Assembly: GCA_052148295.1 (NCBI GenBank)
Contig: JBKQIP010000015.1
Location: 1 to 12,835, forward strand
Direction: 5' to 3'
DNA length: 12,835 bases
Source of the DNA: Bog-473 sp052148295
Lineage (GTDB): Bacteria > Actinomycetota > Acidimicrobiia > Acidimicrobiales > RAAP-2
Position numbers and translations under genes: made by a program. The notes under the pieces were generated by a model. It did not search any database and was not told where the DNA came from. It saw nothing but the letters and a program-made list of their open reading frames with translations. Position 1 is the stretch's first letter; the number at the start of each line of letters is the position of its first letter. Positions 7,836 through 12,835 of the stretch are shown here, piece by piece.

Positions 7836-7979
7836 TCATCCCCCGTCGCGCTTGGCCTCGGTGATCTTCTGACAGCGGGCACACCATGCTGCCGGCGTGC
7901 GCTCGTCGGAAGGGTGCACCAATGACCCACATGCGGAACACCGCCAAATGGCTGGAGACCGCCTCTTCGTTTCCGACAC
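7836..7979 (-). CDS. Very small zinc-ribbon protein (47 residues)
   Basis: A short minus-strand frame that starts at GTG (7977-7979) and ends with TGA (7836-7838). The peptide begins MSETKRRSPAIWRCSACGS and contains C14-x2-C17, a 15-residue spacer, and C33-x2-C36 within WCARCQKITEAKRDGG. Two CxxC knuckles at this spacing make a four-cysteine zinc ribbon. The ribosome binding site is unusually rich: a purine run with GGAGG, then GGGAAGG ending four bases before the GTG. It sits in the 388-bp interval between the SirB1-family and SDR genes, converging on the former and diverging from the latter. The function is unknown; tiny zinc ribbons often bind nucleic acid or a protein partner. The cysteine pattern and ribosome site make a real gene likely. 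Confidence 0.75.
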   Translation of the reverse strand: MSETKRRSPAIWRCSACGSLVHPSDERTPAAWCARCQKITEAKRDGG

Positions 7980-8147
7980 CGAACCTTCCCTTCCTCCGCG
8001 GTCCGAACTTACCCTCAGGCGGGCGCGGATGGAAGGATTTGATGGCCCCGGGCCGATGCGTTGGCGTGCCCGGATCCGACGGGGTGGCGCGGGACCGCAG
8101 GCCCGCCCGGCGAGGGCAATTCACCACCATGAACGGACGAGGTGCAC

Positions 8148-8915
8148 ATGAACAGTGAGGTCGATCGGCTCTTCCGTCTCGACGGACGCGTCGCCATCGT
8201 CACGGGCGGCACCAGGGGGATCGGCCGGTCGATCGCCGAGGGCTTTGGTGCGGCGGGGGCCCGAGTGGTCGTCGCCAGTCGAAAGCCCGACGCGTGCCTC
8301 GCCACCGAGCGCCACCTGCGGACCATGGGTATCGAAGCGCTCGGTGTGCCGTGTCACATTGGTTCCTCCCACGACATTCGGCGCCTCATCGAGACGACCG
8401 CCGACCGATTCGGAGGGATTGACATCGTCGTGAACAATGCGGCCAACCCGCTGAATGAGCCGATCGGATCGTTCACCGAAGCGGGGTTCGCCAAATCGGT
8501 CGACGTCAACGTGAAGGGACCGGTGTTCTTGATCCAGGAGTCGCTGCCCTACCTCAAGTCCTCGCCACACGCCTCGGTCATCAATGTGGTGTCCGCCGGC
8601 GCGTGGCTCTTTTCGTCATCGGTGGCACAGTACGCGGCAGCCAAGGCAACCATGGTCTCGTTTACCAAGTCCATGGCCGCAGCACTGGCATCCGATGCGA
8701 TCCGGGTGAACGCGCTCGCTCCTGGCGCCGTGGACACCGACATGGTGCGCAAGACCGGACCCGAGGCGGCGGAGTCCATGGCGAAGGCCTCTCTCATGGC
8801 GCGCCTTGCCGACCCTTCGGAGATGATTGGCCCTGCCCTGTTCCTTGCGTCCGACGCATCCAGCTTCGTCACGGGTACGGTGATCCACGTCGATGGTGGG
8901 CTCGTTCCCAGATGA
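8148..8915 (+). CDS. Short-chain dehydrogenase/reductase (classical SDR)
   Basis: A 255-residue classical SDR, the usual length. The Rossmann motif TGGTRGIG is at 19-26, and VNNAAN (95-100) is a variant of the NNAG motif. N121, S149, Y162 and K166 form the catalytic tetrad (YAAAK at 162-166, Ser 13 residues before Tyr). APGAVDTDM (191-199) and the closing HVDGG are also typical. R45 after the second strand favours NADP(H). It oxidises an alcohol or reduces a ketone in the cytoplasm; the substrate is not evident, though beta-hydroxyacyl or steroid-type substrates are common. The ATG at 8148 has GGACGAGG five bases upstream; an in-frame GTG at 8142 lies inside the ribosome binding region. No operon partner follows, since the next feature converges on it. 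Confidence 0.94.
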   Translation: MNSEVDRLFRLDGRVAIVTGGTRGIGRSIAEGFGAAGARVVVASRKPDACLATERHLRTMGIEALGVPCHIGSSHDIRRLIETTADRFGGIDIVVNNAANPLNEPIGSFTEAGFAKSVDVNVKGPVFLIQESLPYLKSSPHASVINVVSAGAWLFSSSVAQYAAAKATMVSFTKSMAAALASDAIRVNALAPGAVDTDMVRKTGPEAAESMAKASLMARLADPSEMIGPALFLASDASSFVTGTVIHVDGGLVPR

Positions 8916-8954
8916 GCGGACGACGCGCTCAAGCCAGAACGTCGGTGGCCACCG

Positions 8955-9119
8955 TCACAGGGAATTCAACCAGGCGTCCACGACCTGGTTGCATTCCTCG
9001 GGGCGCTCCTGGTGGAGCCAGTGGCCCGACCCTTCCCACGCCATCGACCGGGAGCGATGATCATCGAACCGGACCTCCTCGGCCGCGGTCCGGTCGGCCA
9101 CGGTGTAGAGGGAGAGCAT
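8955..9119 (-). pseudogene. 3' remnant of an alpha/beta hydrolase gene
   Basis: The last 54 codons of a minus-strand frame end with WEGSGHWLHQERPEE and a final VVDAWLNSL. This is the characteristic end of alpha/beta hydrolases, in which the histidine of GHW is the catalytic base and the ERPEE helix follows. Upstream in this frame the translation turns to low-complexity Arg/Pro-rich sequence, and no nucleophile elbow (GxSxG) or acid motif is found in any frame before the neighbouring 90-codon gene on the opposite strand. The rest of the gene therefore appears deleted. The upstream limit of the remnant is uncertain: 9119 is the last in-frame ATG, and similarity could extend slightly further. 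It converges with the SDR gene. Confidence 0.6.
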
Positions 9120-9219
9120 TCGGTCCCGGGCGCCACGCGTGGGGCGAGCACGTGAGCGCAACGTCGCCAGCGGCTCGGAACATGGGCCGTCGCGTACGAA
9201 TTGCAGGGGCGTGTCGCTA

Positions 9220-9235
9220 ACCTGTAGGGGCAGGT
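9220..9235 (+). promoter_or_regulatory. Inverted repeat ACCTG-N6-CAGGT upstream of a small gene
   Basis: A perfect 5-bp inverted repeat with a 6-bp spacer lies about 53 bp upstream of the ATG at 9288, a usual position for an operator. It lies just upstream of a lower-GC stretch around 9236-9275. No clear -35/-10 pair accompanies it, so a regulatory role is only possible. Confidence 0.25.
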
Positions 9236-9287
9236 GTGTGGTTCGAATTCTGGGTCTGACCAGCCTAAACGCAAGGAGGGCGAGAAA

Positions 9288-9560
9288 ATGGTCTTCACTG
9301 CTTTCCCATCGAGGGGTGCCCACCGGCACCAGGCGAAGGATCACACCGAGGAGATCGAGCGCGCCGAGACACCCGGTTCCCCGGAGGCTCCGGGCGAAGG
9401 GGTCGTGCGCATTCTCCGATCGCCCGAGGAGCTCGCCCAGGCGGTTGCCCGCGCCCAGGAATTCGAGCGGCGCAATGCCGAAGCCATGAGGTCCCGTGCG
9501 CAGCGGTACGTGGACGTGCTGAACGCCCCGACCGAGACCGAGCCCCCGCCGGCGCCCTAG
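9288..9560 (+). CDS. Hypothetical small charged helical protein (90 residues)
   Basis: I do not recognise this protein. AAGGAGG ends eight bases before the ATG at 9288, which supports translation; the frame stays open upstream but without a better start. The N-terminal third is Arg/His/Lys/Glu-rich. Residues about 39-79 (from GVVRILRSPEELAQ to RYVDVL) look like a strand followed by a long amphipathic helix, and the C-terminus is short and Pro-rich. There is no signal peptide or membrane segment. It lies in a region apparently rearranged beside the hydrolase remnant, 208 bp upstream of the crotonase gene. The ribosome site and helical core make a real gene likely, but its function is unknown. 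Confidence 0.6.
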   Translation: MVFTAFPSRGAHRHQAKDHTEEIERAETPGSPEAPGEGVVRILRSPEELAQAVARAQEFERRNAEAMRSRAQRYVDVLNAPTETEPPPAP

Positions 9561-9768
9561 CCTCCGCTCGCACCGCGTCGGCGGGGCCGCGTCACGTGGC
9601 GACCCGGCCGAAGCAGCCGCTCCCGGTTCGGTGAAGGCGGCCCGGGACCCGCCCGGCGGGGAGGAGCCCCAGAGCAGGAGGCGGACCATGTCGTCGTAGT
9701 CTCGTGGCTGCGACCGCTCGATGTCCGGGGAACCGGGGATCAACCGTGCGCCGAGAGGAGGCTCAGCC

Positions 9769-10527
9769 ATGGCCGAACCATTGGTGGAATTGACCCGCGA
9801 GGGAAGGGTGCTGGTCGTCGCCATGCACCGTGAGGCCAAGCGCAATGCCGTGGACCGGACGCTGGCGGACGCCCTGGACGCTGCCTTCAACGAGCTGGAG
9901 GACGATCCGGACCTGTGGGTCGGCGTGTTGACCGGCACGGCGACCGTCTTCTCGGCCGGCAGTGACCTGACGTCCATGGGTGACTACGAGACACCGCGGG
10001 GCGGGGCCTACGGCATCATCCGCCGTGATCGACGCAAGCCGCTCATCGCTGCCGTCGAAGGACCGGCGCTGGGCGGGGGGATGGAGATGGTCCTGGCCTG
10101 CGACTTGGTGGTCGCCTCGACCACAGCCCGGTTCGGCTTGCCCGAGGTGAAGCGCGGCCTGCTGCCGACGTGCGCGGGGCTCTTTCGGGGCCCGCAGGCA
10201 CTGCCACTCAATTTGGCCCGGGAACTGATCCTCACCGGCGAGCCGATGGAACCCGCCCGGGCCTATGCGGTCGGATTCGTCAACGTGCTGACCGAGCCGG
10301 GTCAGGCCCTCGCCGGGGCTCTCGAGCTGGCCGGGCGGATCGCCGCCAACGCGCCGGTTTCGGTGCAGGCGTGCCTCGAGGCCGTCAACCGCCTGGTGCG
10401 ATCGGCGGACGAGACGGGGTGGGAGGCCACTCGTCAGGCGACGGCTGTGATGGCCGCCTCGGACGACATGAGGGAAGGCATGGCGGCCTTCTTCGAGAAG
10501 CGCCCGCCGGTGTGGAGCGGCCACTGA
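9769..10527 (+). CDS. Enoyl-CoA hydratase/isomerase (crotonase) family protein
   Basis: A 252-residue crotonase. Oxyanion-hole segments are FSAGSDL (61-67) and GPALGGGMEM (98-107). The two glutamates used by enoyl-CoA hydratase are both present, E106 in GGGME and E126 in LPEVK, so water addition to an enoyl-CoA (syn hydration) is chemically possible. The C-terminal helices finish with FFEKRPPVW, common in this superfamily. The likely role is beta-oxidation-type breakdown of a fatty, branched or ring-derived acyl-CoA; the substrate cannot be read from sequence. The ATG at 9769 has AGGAGG seven bases upstream; an upstream in-frame ATG at 9721 lacks a site and adds unconserved residues. The gene converges with the SGNH hydrolase gene, the two stops lying only 9 bp apart, with no separate terminator visible. 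Confidence 0.92.
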   Translation: MAEPLVELTREGRVLVVAMHREAKRNAVDRTLADALDAAFNELEDDPDLWVGVLTGTATVFSAGSDLTSMGDYETPRGGAYGIIRRDRRKPLIAAVEGPALGGGMEMVLACDLVVASTTARFGLPEVKRGLLPTCAGLFRGPQALPLNLARELILTGEPMEPARAYAVGFVNVLTEPGQALAGALELAGRIAANAPVSVQACLEAVNRLVRSADETGWEATRQATAVMAASDDMREGMAAFFEKRPPVWSGH

Positions 10528-10536
10528 CGCGGCGCC

Positions 10537-11616
10537 TCACCGGCCGAGAAGCCGATCGGCCACCGGCTCCACCAGGGCGGCGATGGCCGACTGGCCCGCC
10601 GGCGTCGGATGAAAGGGCGCCTGCGATTCGAAGGACGAGGGGTGCGTCACCTTGTAGATGGAGAGCCCGTAGGCCCACGGATCGCTCGAGCACCATTCGT
10701 GACCCGCGAGGGCGTGGGAGATGTCGGCCACCGCCACGTTCGGATCGCCGAGGCCCTTGATGGTGCTGGCGATCGTGCTGTTGAGCACTCCGATCAGCGA
10801 CGACAGGTATTCGAGCTGACTCGGATAGAGGTAGTTGCTGTCCGGACACTGTTGGCCGTTGGGGGGCAGCGGGTCGTAGTAGTTGGTGAAGACCACCTTG
10901 GGGACGCGGCCGTCCTTCTTGCCGCGCGCCTCGATCCACGAGACGAGCGTCCGGTAGTTGGCCGCCAGCCCGGGCAGGGCGTCGGTGAAGTCCTGCTTGA
11001 TGGTCGGTCCGGGGTTGGACGGCACGCACTGGAGCGACGCCACGTCGAGGCTGTACTCGTAGCCGTTCTCGATGCAGTCCTCCACGATGGCCACGAACTG
11101 GACGTCGTCGGCTCCCAAGGTCACCAGGTCCAGATCCGGCTTGGCCTGGTCGTAGTCGGCGTTCAGGTCGCTGCCCGTGGTCCAGTTGCCGAATTCGGCG
11201 GGGCGCAGCTTCGTGTTGTAGAGGTAGCCCTGGTTGACCCGTGGCGCCGCAATCCCATTGGCGAACGTTGTTCCCGTACAGGCGTACTGGTGGAACTGCC
11301 CCTTGAGGTCGGTGGCGACGACCTGCCCGTAGGCGTCGGGTGAGTCATGGCACAGCGGATACGGGCCCGGCCACTTGGCGTTGATGTTGCCACCGACCCA
11401 GGTCCGACTCTTGGCATTGTACGAGTAGCCGTAGAGCGTCCCCTCCCCGGAGGCGACCGAGTCGCCGAGCTGGACAATCGAGAGCGGTGCGTCACGGGCC
11501 GTAGCCCGGGCCGGCGAGGTGGCGGCCGCCGACGTCGCGGTCGATGGGACCATGAGGACGAGGGTGATCATGCAGGCGACGGCGCCGGCGGCTCGGGGGC
11601 GCAGGGTGGACGTCAC
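10537..11616 (-). CDS. Secreted SGNH/GDSL-type hydrolase
   Basis: A 359-residue protein with a Sec-type signal peptide (hydrophobic core about 12-24, likely cleavage after an AxA near 28-32). Block I is LGDSVASGEG (50-59) with nucleophile S53. G115 in ACTGTTF fits the block II oxyanion glycine. Block III reads LGADDV (167-172), with Asp170 where the family has Asn. Block V is FHPTPAG (335-341) with the catalytic H336. Several cysteines (89, 113, 181, 197, 257, 309) suggest disulfides, as in actinobacterial secreted SGNH esterases. It probably hydrolyses an ester outside the cell; lipids and cell-wall acyl groups are candidates. The GTG start (11614-11616) lies 10 bp downstream of the SnoaL-like stop, with TAGGGG about seven bases before it, so the two genes are probably co-transcribed. 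Confidence 0.88.
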   Translation of the reverse strand: MTSTLRPRAAGAVACMITLVLMVPSTATSAAATSPARATARDAPLSIVQLGDSVASGEGTLYGYSYNAKSRTWVGGNINAKWPGPYPLCHDSPDAYGQVVATDLKGQFHQYACTGTTFANGIAAPRVNQGYLYNTKLRPAEFGNWTTGSDLNADYDQAKPDLDLVTLGADDVQFVAIVEDCIENGYEYSLDVASLQCVPSNPGPTIKQDFTDALPGLAANYRTLVSWIEARGKKDGRVPKVVFTNYYDPLPPNGQQCPDSNYLYPSQLEYLSSLIGVLNSTIASTIKGLGDPNVAVADISHALAGHEWCSSDPWAYGLSIYKVTHPSSFESQAPFHPTPAGQSAIAALVEPVADRLLGR

Positions 11617-11626
11617 GGACGTGCCC

Positions 11627-12070
11627 CTACCGCTGGGCCATGGCGAAGGCGGCCCAGCTGTCGGGCACGGATCCGTCGAGGAACTCGCGACGGCGGGCGA
11701 AGTACCAGACCCCGTCGACCACCGTGTAGTCGTCGAGATACCGGCCCCAATGGTCGAGGCCCTTTGCGGTGACGACCTGGTAGTAGCAACGGGATGACGC
11801 TTCGTTCGGCCCGGCCAGGTCGATCTGCAACGTGCTCGTGTGGTGCCGCATGATCAGCGGCTCGGGCCACCGTCGAGCCGCCTCGGCCGCGTTGGTGAAG
11901 ATGGTACGGATGTGCGGACGGCCACGGTAGACCTCCCCGTCGATTTCCATGACCGCATCCGGGGCGAAGCACTCGAGCACATGATCGAAGCGGCCCGAAT
12001 CCCCGTTGGCGTTGTATCGGGCCACCAGGTCGCGAATGCTTTCACGGGCCACCAGCTCCCAAAGGTCCAT
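11627..12070 (-). CDS. SnoaL-like / NTF2-fold protein
   Basis: A 147-residue protein of the SnoaL/NTF2-like superfamily (cone-shaped alpha+beta barrel). The opening helix ESIRDLVARYNANGDSGRFDHVLECFAPDAVMEID (9-43) is typical of the SnoaL_4 type, as are GRPHIRTIF (51-59), the MRHHTSTLQIDL strand pair (75-86) and YLDDYTVVDGVWYFARR (108-124). Such proteins act as small-molecule cyclases, dehydratases, isomerases or binding proteins; the group seen here is common in actinobacterial steroid and aromatic catabolism. The ATG at 12068-12070 is preferred because GAGGGG ends eight bases upstream; longer starts need GTG or TTG. It lies between two SGNH genes on the same strand, 10 bp ahead of the downstream one and 87 bp after the upstream one. 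Confidence 0.87.
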   Translation of the reverse strand: MDLWELVARESIRDLVARYNANGDSGRFDHVLECFAPDAVMEIDGEVYRGRPHIRTIFTNAAEAARRWPEPLIMRHHTSTLQIDLAGPNEASSRCYYQVVTAKGLDHWGRYLDDYTVVDGVWYFARRREFLDGSVPDSWAAFAMAQR

Positions 12071-12157
12071 GTCTGCCACCCCTCGCCGACGGTCGATATC
12101 CCTCAAAGTCTTACCCGGTCCCCGACGGGCTCGTCACGTGGGGCGGGGACAACGGTC

Positions 12158-12835
12158 TCAACCCGGTGGATGGTCGTCGGGGCACGCCCCGGGCGGATCA
12201 TTGAACTGGGGATTGGTCGTCCATGCCCCGGTGAACCACAACGGCGCCGGCGGTGCCAGCCCGATGATCTTGGTCAGATCCGCCGCGATGGCCATCCCGA
12301 GGCGGGCGCTGCCTTGCGGGCACAGGTGGGCCCCGTCGACCTTCCGGACCCGCTCCCACTGGTCTCGGGGGGCGTGGGGATCCCCCAGCGGCGGGAGCCA
12401 CGTCGTGTACTGACCGTCGAGCAGGATGGCGTCGGCCACCGGCAGGTACATCACGCGGCCCGGAAAGACCGTCGGCATCCGCGCCGCGATGGCATCCCAC
12501 GCACGCCTCCCCTCGGCCTGTGTCTTCTCGCCGGCCCACTGCGCCGGCGTCGGATTGGCGACCGGCCCGACCGGCGGGAATTCGAGCAGCATCACCCCGT
12601 CGACGCCGTCACCCTGGGCCAGCAGGACACGGAGGAACTGCTCCAGCAGCGCGGTGTATGCCAAGGGCTGGTACAGCGCGTTGGGGGTGGTCGGACCGGC
12701 AAAATCCCAGCTCCAGGTGCCCATGATGAGCTGCGGGTGCTCGCTCGACACGAGGAGGGGAAACTCGGTCGGCCAATTGGTCGCCGTCGTCAGGCCGAAA
12801 CCGGCGATGGCATTGGTGGACGAGGTGGCCTCGCC
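12158..12835 (-). CDS. SGNH-hydrolase-like protein, C-terminal part (partial, 5' end outside window)
   Basis: The minus-strand frame is open from the window edge to TGA at 12158-12160, about 225 codons. IMGTWSWDF and the later VDGAHLCPQGSARLG match the core strand and the D-x2-H block V of SGNH hydrolases. A similar domain occurs free-standing or attached to membrane acyltransferases in actinobacteria. Block I with the nucleophile serine would lie beyond the window. After the domain, a short tail (WFTGAWTTNPQFNDPPGACP) recurs in related secreted proteins as I recall them; that is recollection, not comparison. An internal GTG at 12751 has no ribosome binding site and is not the start. It may act on acyl groups of surface polysaccharide or lipid. 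It lies upstream of, and probably shares a transcript with, the SnoaL-like gene. Confidence 0.72.
   Translation of the reverse strand, partial: GEATSSTNAIAGFGLTTATNWPTEFPLLVSSEHPQLIMGTWSWDFAGPTTPNALYQPLAYTALLEQFLRVLLAQGDGVDGVMLLEFPPVGPVANPTPAQWAGEKTQAEGRRAWDAIAARMPTVFPGRVMYLPVADAILLDGQYTTWLPPLGDPHAPRDQWERVRKVDGAHLCPQGSARLGMAIAADLTKIIGLAPPAPLWFTGAWTTNPQFNDPPGACPDDHPPG

Noticed and set aside
9238..9265. tRNA-like T-loop (GGTTCGAATTC) followed by a CCA-like end
   Set aside because: The bases flanking the loop do not form a five-pair T-stem, and no acceptor, D or anticodon arms can be built upstream.
9120..9977. Continuation of the hydrolase-remnant frame as a 340-residue gene
   Set aside because: Upstream of about 9119 the translation is low-complexity and antiparallel to the 90-codon gene and the crotonase gene, with no nucleophile elbow.
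10609..11343. Plus-strand 244-codon frame inside the secreted SGNH gene
   Set aside because: It is the mirror of a gene with signal peptide, GDS and HPxxxG motifs; its translation is Val/Gly/Arg-rich without a domain.

Overview
The window is GC-rich, with strong Shine-Dalgarno starts and GTGA stop/start overlaps between adjacent genes. It carries a soluble cytochrome P450 with small-ferredoxin electron transfer, plus SDR, crotonase, SnoaL-like and SGNH genes. This suggests an actinobacterium rich in lipid- or terpenoid-type catabolism; an Acidimicrobiia-like genome would fit, but that placement is inference. No insertion sequence, CRISPR array, tRNA or rRNA was found.

Layout, left to right. 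(1) 1-172: the 3' end of a glutamine synthetase gene. (2) 222-3214: a class I P450 module. A reductase and a [3Fe-4S]-type ferredoxin lie on the minus strand, translationally coupled, and diverge from the P450 on the plus strand across a 204-bp region holding a 10-bp palindrome and a repeated octamer. (3) 3325-4077 (minus): a lipoprotein that I read as a diverged, probably inactive relative of the G1 glutamic peptidases (eqolisins). Its predicted promoter is covered by two adjacent perfect inverted repeats. (4) 4158-4836: a long stretch with no credible gene. (5) 4875-6349: an NfeD-like membrane protein and a stomatin-like SPFH protein, overlapping by 4 bp, ended by a hairpin shared with the convergent gene. 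(6) 6413-6856 (minus): an ATP-binding-type universal stress protein, diverging from a SirB1-family gene (6968-7759) that looks leaderless.

(7) 7836-7979 (minus): a 47-residue zinc-ribbon protein with a strong ribosome binding site, easily missed because of its size. (8) 8148-8915: a classical SDR oxidoreductase. (9) 8955-9119 (minus): the 3' remnant of an alpha/beta hydrolase. (10) 9288-9560: an unrecognised 90-residue charged helical protein. (11) 9769-10527: an enoyl-CoA hydratase-type crotonase with both catalytic glutamates. (12) 10537-12835 (minus): two SGNH-hydrolase-type genes, the upstream one running off the window, flanking a SnoaL/NTF2-like gene.

How they may work together: the P450, ferredoxin and reductase form a self-contained NAD(P)H to FAD to Fe-S to heme chain for hydroxylating a small hydrophobic substrate. 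The SDR and crotonase could act further along oxidation of such compounds, but they are not in one operon with it. NfeD and slipin form a membrane-quality or microdomain pair. The most unusual items are the degenerate eqolisin-like lipoprotein with its palindromic promoter and the tiny zinc-ribbon protein.
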